Part shown: in pieces, positions 1-9,757 of the stretch
How positions within the stretch are numbered: the stretch's first letter is position 1
Layout of the letters: each line of letters begins with the position of its first letter
Program-made: the position numbers and the translations under genes
From: an uncultured Clostridia bacterium
GTDB lineage: Bacteria; Bacillota; Clostridia; UBA1381
Direction of reading: 5' to 3'
Length of the DNA stretch: 38,366 nucleotides
Assembly (NCBI GenBank): GCA_949742185.1
Contig: CATJNN010000269.1
Span: forward strand, 1 to 38,366
The notes under the pieces: model-generated
What the model saw: the letters and a program-made list of their open reading frames with translations, nothing else
The model's database searches: none
Told to the model about the DNA's origin: nothing

Positions 1-1161
1 ATAGATAAATCAAATTGTTTCGGAGGAGCGGCAAGCAACTGTCTTGTTCAGCCGTTTATGCTTTTTGCAACTCAGATAAATGGGGAACGTTATGAATTAT
101 GCCGCGGAATATTTCAAGAAATAGGGAAAAAACTTTCAGAAAAAGGAAAACTTGAGACTTGCGGAAACGATACTTTTTTTGACGATGAATATCTGAAGCT
201 GATATTAAATGGGATGATAACTGAATCAGGAGCGGAAATTCTGTTTCATGCCAATCTTATCGGAGTGAACAAAAAAGAAGACAGGCTTGAATCTGTGGTA
301 ATATCGACAAAGTCAGGTGCTGTTACTCTTTATGCGGATTATTTTATTGATGCGACAGGGGACGCGGTTCTTACATATTTGAGCGGATACAGCTGCCGAG
401 TTGGGCGGGAAAGCGACGGATTATGTCAGCCGATGACGCTGTGTTTCAGATTGGCAAATGTAGATACAAAAAATCTGGACAGAAGAAAAATAAACGAGCT
501 TTATAAAGAAAAAAAGAAGCTCGGCGAGATTAGCAATCCGAGAGAGGACGTTTTGATTTTTAAAACCCTGACGGACGGCGTACTTCATTTTAATACTACG
601 AGAATTGTTAAGCTTAATCCGCTGGATATTTACGATATAACAAAAGCAGAGATAGAGGCGCGCAAACAGGTTTATGAAATATATGAGTTTTTAAAGGAAA
701 ACTTTGAATGCTTTAAAAACAGCGAGATTATTTCAACCGCTTCTGAAATTGGAGTAAGAGAAAGCCGAATGATTGACGGAGAATATGTTTTAACAGGCGA
801 AGACCTTAAAAATCTTACAATATTTGATGATTCTATTGCTGTGGGTAACTACGATTTGGATATACATAATCCCGAGGGCAGCGGCACATCACATTATTTC
901 TTTAAAGGGGGCGAGTACTACTCAATACCGTACAGAAGCCTTATACCAAAGGGGGCGCGAAATTTGCTTGTATGCGGCAGATGCATATCGGCTGACCATG
1001 AGGCTCAGGCGGCAATCAGAATAATGCCGATAGTTTGTTGTATAGGCGAGGCTGCAGGAGCGGCTATAGTGCAGGCGGTCGGGTCTGAATGTAATGTCGG
1101 GGAAATAAATGTAAAGGCTTTACAAGAAGAACTTGAAAATAGCGGAGCAATTATCAGATGA
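1..1161 (+). CDS. FAD-dependent oxidoreductase (FAD_oxidored-like), 5'-truncated by the window edge
   Basis: Frame 1 is open from base 1 (IDKSNCFGGAASNCLVQPFMLFATQ...), so ATG at 58 is probably not the true start. C-terminal ...YSIPYRSLIPKGARNLLVCGRCISADHEAQAAIRIMPIVCCIGEAAGAA... is typical of FAD-dependent oxidoreductases found in sugar loci. Confidence 0.85.
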   Translation: MDKSNCFGGAASNCLVQPFMLFATQINGERYELCRGIFQEIGKKLSEKGKLETCGNDTFFDDEYLKLILNGMITESGAEILFHANLIGVNKKEDRLESVVISTKSGAVTLYADYFIDATGDAVLTYLSGYSCRVGRESDGLCQPMTLCFRLANVDTKNLDRRKINELYKEKKKLGEISNPREDVLIFKTLTDGVLHFNTTRIVKLNPLDIYDITKAEIEARKQVYEIYEFLKENFECFKNSEIISTASEIGVRESRMIDGEYVLTGEDLKNLTIFDDSIAVGNYDLDIHNPEGSGTSHYFFKGGEYYSIPYRSLIPKGARNLLVCGRCISADHEAQAAIRIMPIVCCIGEAAGAAIVQAVGSECNVGEINVKALQEELENSGAIIR

Positions 1162-1178
1162 AAGAGGAGGAATTTAAA

Positions 1179-2585
1179 ATGAAAAGAAACAAAGTAAATG
1201 GCATGGCATTGACGTTGGCGGTTGTTTGTATGTTAAGCGTACTTTCAGGCTGCGGCGGAAAGAGAGGGCTTCCGGAAAAAAATGCGGATGGAAAAATTCA
1301 GTTCTCTGTAGGAGGCTGGCCGGATGATACGAATAAGGAAAATCAGGACTTTAAGAATAAGCGAAAGGCAGAATTCGAGAAAGGGAGTTCCGAGTACAGC
1401 ATTGTTACAGACTCATATATTTACGACACCAAGACTTTTACTATGAAAGCAAACGGGGGAACGCTCCCGACTGTATACGACACATGGTTTACTGAAATAG
1501 ACAAGATAATTGACGCGGGATATGCCGCAGACATTACCGAGTATATGGATAAATACGGTTTTAGCGAGGGTATGAATCCGGAGCTTTTAGAATTAGTTAC
1601 CAAAGATGGAAAGATATACGGAATTCCTTGGGTAGCGTATAAGATGGGATTGTATATAAACAAAAGCATTTTCAGAAAAGCGGGACTTGTAAATGAAGAC
1701 GGTTCAATAAAATATCCTACTACATATGACGAGCTTGCCGAGTTTGCGGTGACTGTAAAAGAAAAAACAGGAATACCCGGTCTTGTGCTTGCAACGGCAA
1801 ACAACAACGGCGGCTGGAACTTTATGAATATTGCATGGTCATACGGAGTTAATTTCATGGAACAGGACAGCGGCGGAAAATGGAAAGCGACTTTTGACAG
1901 TCAGGAAATGAGAGACGCTGTTAAATATGTATACGATTTAAAATGGAAATATAATGTGCTTCCGGATAATACGGTTATAGACCTTACTGAGCTTAAAAAG
2001 ACTTTTGGTACATCGCAGGCAGCCATGTTTATTGCGAACCCTCCGAGGAGCGAGCTTTGCACAAAGTTCGGAATGAATAAGGACGATATGATGCTTGTTC
2101 CGATACCGGCAGGACCAAAAGGCAGATATGCCCAGATGGGCGGCAATGTGAGAATGATATCGCCCGATGCTACTCCTGCTCAGATTGACGGCGCTTTCAA
2201 GTGGACGATGTATGATTTGATTTCAAAAGACCTTACGGAGGAGCAAATCAAAAATAAAGAGGATACTTATGCGAGGACTATTGCCGACGGCGGAATTGTT
2301 CTTAACAGACTGGCATTTGATTTATGGACGGATCCGCAGAGAATGGCTCAGGAAACTGAAATAAGTTCAAAATACGCTAATGTCGATCCCAAAGATTATG
2401 ACGATTATTTCAATAACGACAGCGTTACTATCAGACCGGAGGAACCGGTATGCAGTCAGGAGTTATATACGGTGCTTGACGGTGTGATTCAGGAAGTTCT
2501 TACAAATAAAAATGTAGATATAGATAAGCTAGTTACAACTGCAAACAATGATTTTCAGGCAAACCATCTTGACAATTTAGAATAG
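1179..2585 (+). CDS. Sugar ABC transporter substrate-binding lipoprotein
   Basis: Signal peptide with lipobox LSVLSGCGG; family 1 SBP features; upstream of two permeases. Start at 1179 is preferred over 1158 because GAGGAGG sits about 9 nt upstream. Confidence 0.9.
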   Translation: MKRNKVNGMALTLAVVCMLSVLSGCGGKRGLPEKNADGKIQFSVGGWPDDTNKENQDFKNKRKAEFEKGSSEYSIVTDSYIYDTKTFTMKANGGTLPTVYDTWFTEIDKIIDAGYAADITEYMDKYGFSEGMNPELLELVTKDGKIYGIPWVAYKMGLYINKSIFRKAGLVNEDGSIKYPTTYDELAEFAVTVKEKTGIPGLVLATANNNGGWNFMNIAWSYGVNFMEQDSGGKWKATFDSQEMRDAVKYVYDLKWKYNVLPDNTVIDLTELKKTFGTSQAAMFIANPPRSELCTKFGMNKDDMMLVPIPAGPKGRYAQMGGNVRMISPDATPAQIDGAFKWTMYDLISKDLTEEQIKNKEDTYARTIADGGIVLNRLAFDLWTDPQRMAQETEISSKYANVDPKDYDDYFNNDSVTIRPEEPVCSQELYTVLDGVIQEVLTNKNVDIDKLVTTANNDFQANHLDNLE

Positions 2586-2634
2586 AATTTATGTACAGCA
2601 ATTTTTTCGGTCGTATAATACAGGAGGAAGCAAT

Positions 2635-3555
2635 ATGAAGAATAATACCAAAAAGCAGTTTTCAGGGGCGTTTCCCTCGGTTTTTAAAAAGACGCTAAAA
2701 CGGAATATGCCGGGGTGGACGCTGCTGCTGCCGTCAATAGTGCTTTTCATCGTAATTGTATGGCGGCCGATAATTGTTGGAGTGCTATATTCGTTTTTTA
2801 AGCTTAACGGATTTCATCCGGTGGGATTTGTCGGATTTGACAACTTTATAAAAGTGATAACTGACTCCAATTTTATAAAAACTCTTTTTAATACGTTTAA
2901 ATATGTGATATGGTCACTTATTATAGGTTTTCCGCTTCCTCTTTTAACTGCTGTAATGCTTAATGAAATGCTTGCGGGGAAACAGTATTTTAAGATTTCT
3001 ACATATCTTCCCGGAATTATACCGGGTATTGCGGTTTGTCTTATATGGAAAACGCTGTATGGTGAAGGCGACGGCGGACTTTTAAATATGCTTTTGGCAA
3101 AGCTTAATATGGGATCCGCCACATGGCTTGCCGACGGTAATAAAGTTATACCTTTGATTGTTGTGATGATGTCGTGGCAAGGTTTTGGAGGAACGCTTAT
3201 TATGTATCTTGCGTCGCTGCAGGGAATAAATCAGGAGCTTTATGAAGCCGCAAGAATTGACGGCGCAGGCTTTTTCAAAAGGTTTACGCACATTTTACTG
3301 CCGCATATGTCGGGTATTATTCTGTTGGTTTTGGTGCGTCAAATCATATCGGTATTTCAGGTTACAGAACAGCCGCTTATCATGACGGACGGAGGACCTA
3401 ACGGCGCGTCTCTCACGCTTGGACTGACAAACTGGCGGTATGCGTTCAAATTCGGTCAGTATGAAAAGTCCTTGGCGCTCGGAGTGGTGGCGTTCCTGAT
3501 TCTTATAGGTTTGTCCATAATATATCATATATTGGATAAAAAAATAAATGATTAA
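2635..3555 (+). CDS. Carbohydrate ABC transporter permease (LplB-like)
   Basis: Multiple TM segments; EAARIDGAGFFKRFTHILLPHMSGII matches the EAA loop of binding-protein-dependent permeases. Confidence 0.9.
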   Translation: MKNNTKKQFSGAFPSVFKKTLKRNMPGWTLLLPSIVLFIVIVWRPIIVGVLYSFFKLNGFHPVGFVGFDNFIKVITDSNFIKTLFNTFKYVIWSLIIGFPLPLLTAVMLNEMLAGKQYFKISTYLPGIIPGIAVCLIWKTLYGEGDGGLLNMLLAKLNMGSATWLADGNKVIPLIVVMMSWQGFGGTLIMYLASLQGINQELYEAARIDGAGFFKRFTHILLPHMSGIILLVLVRQIISVFQVTEQPLIMTDGGPNGASLTLGLTNWRYAFKFGQYEKSLALGVVAFLILIGLSIIYHILDKKIND

Positions 3556-3569
3556 AGGAGTAATATCTG

Positions 3570-4439
3570 ATGAAGTTCAATGAGAAAACCGACGGACTAA
3601 TAAATTTCTCTGACCTGAAAAAGACAAGATTTAAGCTTTTATATTGGACGATGTTTGCTATACTGATTTTTATTAGTCTCATATGTATAATACCGATTTT
3701 ATGGGTAGTTATATCCGCTATAAAGCCAATGGACGAGATGTATCGGGTGCCTCCTACAATCATACCTGAAAGTTTGGATTTTAATGTGCTGAAAAATGCA
3801 TGGCAAAAGGTGCAGTTTGGTAAATATTTTTTGAATTCCTTTATATTGATTGCCGGCGCATGGGTATGTGATGTGTTTTTTAACGGGATATGCGGCTATG
3901 CGCTATCGCGTTTGAAGCCAAAGGGTACTAATCTTATAATGACGCTTTTGTTTTGGACAATGCTTATTTCTGGCATCAGTATGGTTCCGCTTTACGAGAC
4001 GTTTGTTACGTTAGGCGGCGTGGGACATTTCTGGCCGCTGTGGCTACAAGCGGGCTGTAACGCGTTTAATGTAATGCTGTTCAGAAACTTCTTTAACAGC
4101 ATACCAATGGCGTATATTGAAGCTGCGAGAATTGACGGACTTTCGGAAATTAAAATTTTCTTTAAAATAATTGTGCCGTTGAGTATTCCTGTTATTATGG
4201 TTGTAACGATATTCAGCGTGTCGCATCAGTGGTCAAACTTTATGTGGCCTTATCTTCTTCTTGGCGAGGATAAAATACCTGTGGCTGTTAAGCTGTTTAT
4301 GATAGACAGCAGCGAGAATATTATGGATAATGAAAAAATGGCAATAATGCTCTTTTCAATATTGCCTCCAGCCATTATGTACTGCTTCTTCTCAAAACGC
4401 ATAATGGGCGGCGTAAGTATGACAGGTATTAAAGGATAG
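3570..4439 (+). CDS. Carbohydrate ABC transporter permease (YtcP/LplC-like)
   Basis: TM-rich; EAARIDGLSEIKIFFKIIVPLSIPVIMVV EAA motif; C-terminal FFSKRIMGGVSMTGIKG typical of this permease class. Confidence 0.9.
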   Translation: MKFNEKTDGLINFSDLKKTRFKLLYWTMFAILIFISLICIIPILWVVISAIKPMDEMYRVPPTIIPESLDFNVLKNAWQKVQFGKYFLNSFILIAGAWVCDVFFNGICGYALSRLKPKGTNLIMTLLFWTMLISGISMVPLYETFVTLGGVGHFWPLWLQAGCNAFNVMLFRNFFNSIPMAYIEAARIDGLSEIKIFFKIIVPLSIPVIMVVTIFSVSHQWSNFMWPYLLLGEDKIPVAVKLFMIDSSENIMDNEKMAIMLFSILPPAIMYCFFSKRIMGGVSMTGIKG

Positions 4440-4479
4440 TGATGGTACGCCTGAATTTGAGGCGGTTGGGAGAATAGAA

Positions 4480-7400
4480 ATGTATAACGTGTTAAAACGG
4501 GGAATTATTGCGCTGACAATAATTGCTGTTCTTATGAGTAGTATAGTTATAACGGTTTCGGTGCAGGCTGACGAATCTGATATACCCGAAACTGAGTTTG
4601 CTGAGACTAAAACAGTTTTTTACTGGGACGGCGATAGTGATACGGTTGGCAGGATAGACGGCGATTTCTCAGTAATAAGCGTTGACGGAGAACATAATAA
4701 AAGTATGGCGGTTAGTTCTGCGGAAGGGGCTCAAAAACTGTATTTTAACAGCGACAATCCTCAGATAAGTGAAATGGATATTGTCAGCTTTGACCTCTAT
4801 TGTCAGGATAATAAAGTGAAAGCTTCAACAGGACTTTTCATGCAGGACAGAGACGCTGCAGAAAAGAAAATGTATTATATCAGAGAAAATGAAACTACAA
4901 CAATTCAGGAGGCGATGGAGGGCGCGCGGCTGGCGGTGCCGATATCTACAAAGAAGCGTTCTGCAAAGCGGTGGTATCATTTTGACGCTTGTATTGATTA
5001 CAGGGAACGTACAGTCAACTATTATATTGACGGAGATGGAATAGGTTCAAATCCGCTTCCGGAGGACTATAATATATGCAGCGGCTTCAGCTATTTGCTT
5101 GAGTCTACCGGTACTGGCGGAGTGCATATTCTTGATAATATATCTATAATACAGCTTATGGAAAGAGGGAAGGAAATCAATATTAATAAATCAATATCTT
5201 ATCCGAAATCTGTTACAGACCCAAGAATCATATCCAATGACCAGTTGGGAAATATATTTTTTGACAGAAACGTTACATTTCATATTAAGACAGAGAATAG
5301 AACGGAAAAAGACAGCGAATTTAAAATTATTTATGAGGCAATAAATGAACGCGGCATTGCGGAAGTAAGCGAAAGCAAGAAAGTTTTTGTTGAAGCAGGC
5401 TCAGAAAAAACGACGGATATATCGCTGTCTGTTAAAGGTTATGGTTTCTATACGCTGGATGTGTATGAAGTAAATCTCAGCAGCAATTCGGCGATTCATT
5501 CAAAAAAAGCGTTTTCTGTCGCCAATGCGCCCAAAGATGGTTTAGTGAATGAAACTATGGGAGTATGTAACCATTTTAATATGGGACATGGCGTAGCGGA
5601 GCTTGAGCGAAAAACCGAGCTTATGAAAAATGCCGGCTTTGTAGGAATAAGAGAAGGATATTTATGGTCTGATTTTGAAAAGACGCCCGGAGTGTATAAA
5701 AAGACTGACATACACGAAAGGGCTGACGCTGCTCTTAAGGAAAACGGAATGACAAGGTTTGTGCAGCTGGCAGTAAGCAACGCCGCCGTAACTTCTGAAT
5801 TTCCGCCGGTTTCGGATTACGCAGTTAAAAGATTTGCAGATTATGCCTATAATGTTGCATTGCAGACAAAGGGACTTGTCGAGGGCGTTGAGGTATGGAA
5901 TGAGTGGGATATAAAAACTTTTAATCCCTCTCAGGCACCGGTAGATAAATATGTAAATTTGTTGAAAGAAACATATGCCGCGGTAAAAAAAGCAAATCCC
6001 GACTGTAAGGTTTACGGTATGGGCGGCTGTACATCGGAAAGTTTTATGGAGGAGTTTTTTAAAAACGGCGGCGGAGAATACTGCGACGGTTTTTCATGGC
6101 ATCCGTATCCGGGACCGATGAACTCCCGTCAGGCTTATGAGAAGTTTATGAAATGGAAAGACATTACCGTTAAGTACGGTTATGGGGATAAGCCTATTGT
6201 GTGCTCTGAGTTTAACTGGACGTCGGGATTTGTTTCAGAGGACGACCAGGCAAATTATGCAATACAGTACTCGGCTATGACGCTTGGTATGATTGAGACG
6301 CTTTACTGGTATGTTTCTCAGGAAAAACAGGGGACGACGGAAAGCGAAAAGCACTTCGGAATGATTAGGGCATGGGACGAATCGGAGGCTGCGCCGTATG
6401 AGCCGTATTCGGCAAAACCCGAATATCTGGCTCTTGCGAACTGGAATACGCTGATGATTGGGGCTGAATCGGTTGGAAAAGTAGATATTGACGATGCGGA
6501 AATTACTGCGTATCAGTTTAGAAGCAGGACGGGCGAAGATGTTTTAATAATATGGAACGATAATATGGACGCAGTTCCCAAAACATTAAGTTTAGATACA
6601 AATAAAATTACAGTGTATGACCGTTATGGCAACAAAAGACAGCTGGCTTCGGACAATAATTGCTTTAGCTTTTCAATATCTAAAAAACCGCAGTATATTT
6701 TTGGGGATTTCAGTAAAGTTGAAATCTCGGATAATAATGCGTCAAGCAGCATAGTCAATTTTGAGATAACAACGAATGATGAGAAATCTTTTGCTGTTCA
6801 TAAGGACTTTGATAATGATGTGGATATTCAGCTGGATTTGCCAAAGAATATTACAGCTGTTCATGTTGGCGAATTTGAAAATAATTATGCAAAAATAACG
6901 CTAAAAACGGGAACAAACCCCGCAGATACAGAAGTAATCACAGTCAGATTGGTTGATAAATTAACAAAAACGGAACGTTGGAGCTACGATATTCCGGTGC
7001 GGTATAATGAGACGGCAGGGTATAGAATTTATGCGACTCGTTTCAGGTCAAGGCGCTGGAACTGCAATTTTACAGTGAAGAATAATACAAGCAGCCGCAG
7101 AATATCCGGAAAGGTTATTTTTGACGGTCCGGATTTTATGAAAGGTAAGGTCTATGAATTTTCGGGATTGCAGACGGGAGCCGTTAATACTTTTGCGATA
7201 CCAATTCCGGAGTCTCTTGGCGATGTAAAACAGGAGGTTAAAGGAAAACTTATATTAGAAAGCGGCGAGGAGTATGACTTTAATAATGTAATATATTTCA
7301 CCAATTTTGTTGAGACAGATACTCCGCCTACAATAGATGGAGTGCTTGAAAAAAATGAATGGCAGATAGATGCGCCGTTTAAGCTGATGTATAAGGAACA

Positions 7401-7956
7401 GGTAAAACGCATTAGTCCATGGAGTCTCAATGATTGCAGCGGAAAAATATATTGTATGTGGGACAAGCAGTATTTTTATATAGCCGGTGCGATACAAGAT
7501 GATGTTTTAGGCGATAACGACCCGGAAAAACGTATTTGGGCTAATGACAGTATTCAGTTTTCATTTACTGAGGAGCCTGTTTCCGGTGCCAAACAGACAG
7601 AATATGGTATTGGTCTGGTTGATGGCGAAGCAAAAGTAGAAAGATACTCATATTTTGGAGTGGATGCCGGAATGTTGGGTCAGGAGGATAAATTTAAGGG
7701 TGATGGAATCGACGTTCAAATAACCCGCGACGAGGACGCAAAGACCACATACTATGAAGCGAGATTCCCGTGGATTGAGATTTTTGGCAAGCCGATTTCG
7801 CCTGCGTCATACGATGAGTTTTATTTTAGCCTTTTAGTAAACGATAACGACGGAAACGGACGCCGAGGCTGGATGGAATTTTGTCCCGGTATTGGAGAGA
7901 CAAAAGATTCAGCGGCGTTTGAAAGTATACCGGTGGTTCGTAAAAATGTATGGTAG
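4480..7956 (+). CDS. Secreted multidomain glycoside hydrolase: N-terminal LamG-like, clan GH-A-like TIM barrel, C-terminal CBM9-like domain
   Basis: Signal peptide; candidate acid/base VEVWNEWD and nucleophile IVCSEFNW; C-terminal PPTIDGVLEKNEW...GKIYCMWDKQYFYIAGAIQDD resembles CBM9. Confidence 0.8.
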   Translation: MYNVLKRGIIALTIIAVLMSSIVITVSVQADESDIPETEFAETKTVFYWDGDSDTVGRIDGDFSVISVDGEHNKSMAVSSAEGAQKLYFNSDNPQISEMDIVSFDLYCQDNKVKASTGLFMQDRDAAEKKMYYIRENETTTIQEAMEGARLAVPISTKKRSAKRWYHFDACIDYRERTVNYYIDGDGIGSNPLPEDYNICSGFSYLLESTGTGGVHILDNISIIQLMERGKEININKSISYPKSVTDPRIISNDQLGNIFFDRNVTFHIKTENRTEKDSEFKIIYEAINERGIAEVSESKKVFVEAGSEKTTDISLSVKGYGFYTLDVYEVNLSSNSAIHSKKAFSVANAPKDGLVNETMGVCNHFNMGHGVAELERKTELMKNAGFVGIREGYLWSDFEKTPGVYKKTDIHERADAALKENGMTRFVQLAVSNAAVTSEFPPVSDYAVKRFADYAYNVALQTKGLVEGVEVWNEWDIKTFNPSQAPVDKYVNLLKETYAAVKKANPDCKVYGMGGCTSESFMEEFFKNGGGEYCDGFSWHPYPGPMNSRQAYEKFMKWKDITVKYGYGDKPIVCSEFNWTSGFVSEDDQANYAIQYSAMTLGMIETLYWYVSQEKQGTTESEKHFGMIRAWDESEAAPYEPYSAKPEYLALANWNTLMIGAESVGKVDIDDAEITAYQFRSRTGEDVLIIWNDNMDAVPKTLSLDTNKITVYDRYGNKRQLASDNNCFSFSISKKPQYIFGDFSKVEISDNNASSSIVNFEITTNDEKSFAVHKDFDNDVDIQLDLPKNITAVHVGEFENNYAKITLKTGTNPADTEVITVRLVDKLTKTERWSYDIPVRYNETAGYRIYATRFRSRRWNCNFTVKNNTSSRRISGKVIFDGPDFMKGKVYEFSGLQTGAVNTFAIPIPESLGDVKQEVKGKLILESGEEYDFNNVIYFTNFVETDTPPTIDGVLEKNEWQIDAPFKLMYKEQVKRISPWSLNDCSGKIYCMWDKQYFYIAGAIQDDVLGDNDPEKRIWANDSIQFSFTEEPVSGAKQTEYGIGLVDGEAKVERYSYFGVDAGMLGQEDKFKGDGIDVQITRDEDAKTTYYEARFPWIEIFGKPISPASYDEFYFSLLVNDNDGNGRRGWMEFCPGIGETKDSAAFESIPVVRKNVW

Positions 7957-7985
7957 AATAAAGAGTATAATCAGGAGGTAAAAAA

Positions 7986-9737
7986 ATGAGAGCAAGATTA
8001 AAAAAGGTTTTGGCGGCTGTGATTGCTGTCAGCGCGGCTTTAATACAAGTGAATTTTGCGGTTGCTGAGGGAGATACGGCTATGTCTCCGCCTGAGGAGG
8101 TTGTGTATCTTTATAATCATGATTGTGAAGATCTTACGCTGGGCGAAACTGTGGGAGTCGGTCCATATTTAAGTTCTGCATATTCCGCCATGAACCGTGT
8201 GGTTGCAACGCCCGATGGGGATACGTCAAACGGCAAATCTATAAAAGTGACGTCAGCGGCGGGCTCGGAACAATTCTATAAGATTTTTACCGGTGTAAAT
8301 ACATATTATGACGGTTTGGAAACTGAAAATCCAACGGATTATAACAATGAGATTGTTGTAAGCTTTGATGTATATCGGGAAGATGGGATGCGCACGCCTA
8401 ATTTTACAATAATGAATAATGAAATGAACAATATGACTTTGGCGTCTGCGTTTATTGACAAGAATGGAAAGCTATCGGTTGCAACATCAAATGAAATTAA
8501 ATCAATGCCGCATGAAACGGCGACGGATAAAGGGTATTTTGTATATGATACAGTTCTTGAAGCAGATATGTGGCATCATATTACTATTGTGTATAACAAG
8601 GACGAAGAAAAGACAACATGGTTTGCTGACAACAATTATGTCTGCGATGCGGTTTTTCCAACAAAAAATGCAACCTATCAGGAAAAGAAAGGCCGCATAT
8701 ACACAATGCGGTGCTTTGCTCTTGTAAATGAGCAGCTTGCTTCAAGCGCGTATATTGATAATATAAAAATTGCGCATGCAAAGTCCGGAAATCCGATGCA
8801 GATACAGACGGAGCTGTATTACTACGGCGATGAGCCGAGAGGGGTTACGGTTACGGGTCCGGGTTCCGCCGCATCTACTTTTGACCTTAGCAGTATCAGC
8901 AATATCACTAAGGATTATTTAGTTGAATTTAATATCAAGGCGGACACGATTACGGCAAAGGGAGCATGCATTACTCTTTTGAATGCAAATTCAAATGCTC
9001 TTGCAACGGCGTTCATGGCAAATACAGCAGGCTCGCTTGTTGTAAGAACTGAGTCTACGGCGACTGCGGCTATAGGAGCGGACGCTGCTACCATAAGCGG
9101 ATATACGGAAAGAGACCAGGCAACCTTGAAGAACGCAAAGCTGTTTCATATGAGAAACGTTTTTGAGAAAGACGTCTATACTAACTTTAAATTGTATGTT
9201 GATATAGCTGAGAAGGCTGTGTATTACTATGTAAATGATGTGTATGTGGGAAAAACGGCATCAACAGATTACAGCTTAATTCCCGCAAAAGTGGTATTTA
9301 CATATCCGACAAATAACGGCGCTTCTACCGGAGGTAAATTCTGGGTTCAAGGCATGAGGGTTGGCTATACAGAACCTTCGGCAGTCAGCGTCACCGGTCT
9401 TGATATTGTGGGAATTGAGGGCGACTCGCTTAACGGCGCGGATGTGTTTGCGGATGATGAAGTGGGGGCGTATGTGAAAGCGGCGGTTACTAATGAGACG
9501 GCTTCGGACGCAAAGCTTTTGATTGTCATTGCGCAGTATAACGGAGACAGGATGATAGATACAAAGATTGTTAGTAAAACTGTTGCATCCGGCGCCGATT
9601 TCGTAATAGACCAGAGTACGGATGAAACATGCAGTTTGACAATTTCTGCGGATACAACCGTTATTAAGGCTTTTGTGTGGGACGAAACATTGCTTTCATA
9701 TTGTGACTGTGTTGAGGCGGTTCCCAATATAGAATAA
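7986..9737 (+). CDS. Secreted LamG/concanavalin-like protein without recognisable catalytic domain
   Basis: Signal peptide; two jelly-roll-like repeats (VVSFDVYRE...HHITIVYNKDEEKTTWFADN; VEFNIKAD...FKLYVDIAEKAVYYYVND); C-terminal KAFVWDE module. Confidence 0.65.
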   Translation: MRARLKKVLAAVIAVSAALIQVNFAVAEGDTAMSPPEEVVYLYNHDCEDLTLGETVGVGPYLSSAYSAMNRVVATPDGDTSNGKSIKVTSAAGSEQFYKIFTGVNTYYDGLETENPTDYNNEIVVSFDVYREDGMRTPNFTIMNNEMNNMTLASAFIDKNGKLSVATSNEIKSMPHETATDKGYFVYDTVLEADMWHHITIVYNKDEEKTTWFADNNYVCDAVFPTKNATYQEKKGRIYTMRCFALVNEQLASSAYIDNIKIAHAKSGNPMQIQTELYYYGDEPRGVTVTGPGSAASTFDLSSISNITKDYLVEFNIKADTITAKGACITLLNANSNALATAFMANTAGSLVVRTESTATAAIGADAATISGYTERDQATLKNAKLFHMRNVFEKDVYTNFKLYVDIAEKAVYYYVNDVYVGKTASTDYSLIPAKVVFTYPTNNGASTGGKFWVQGMRVGYTEPSAVSVTGLDIVGIEGDSLNGADVFADDEVGAYVKAAVTNETASDAKLLIVIAQYNGDRMIDTKIVSKTVASGADFVIDQSTDETCSLTISADTTVIKAFVWDETLLSYCDCVEAVPNIE

Positions 9738-9757
9738 TATTTATCAGGAGAATAAAT

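Noticed and set aside
4443-4475. Small cgcct-gaatttg-aggcg hairpin before the 4480 gene
   Set aside because: Only a 5-bp stem; too weak to call regulatory without conservation.
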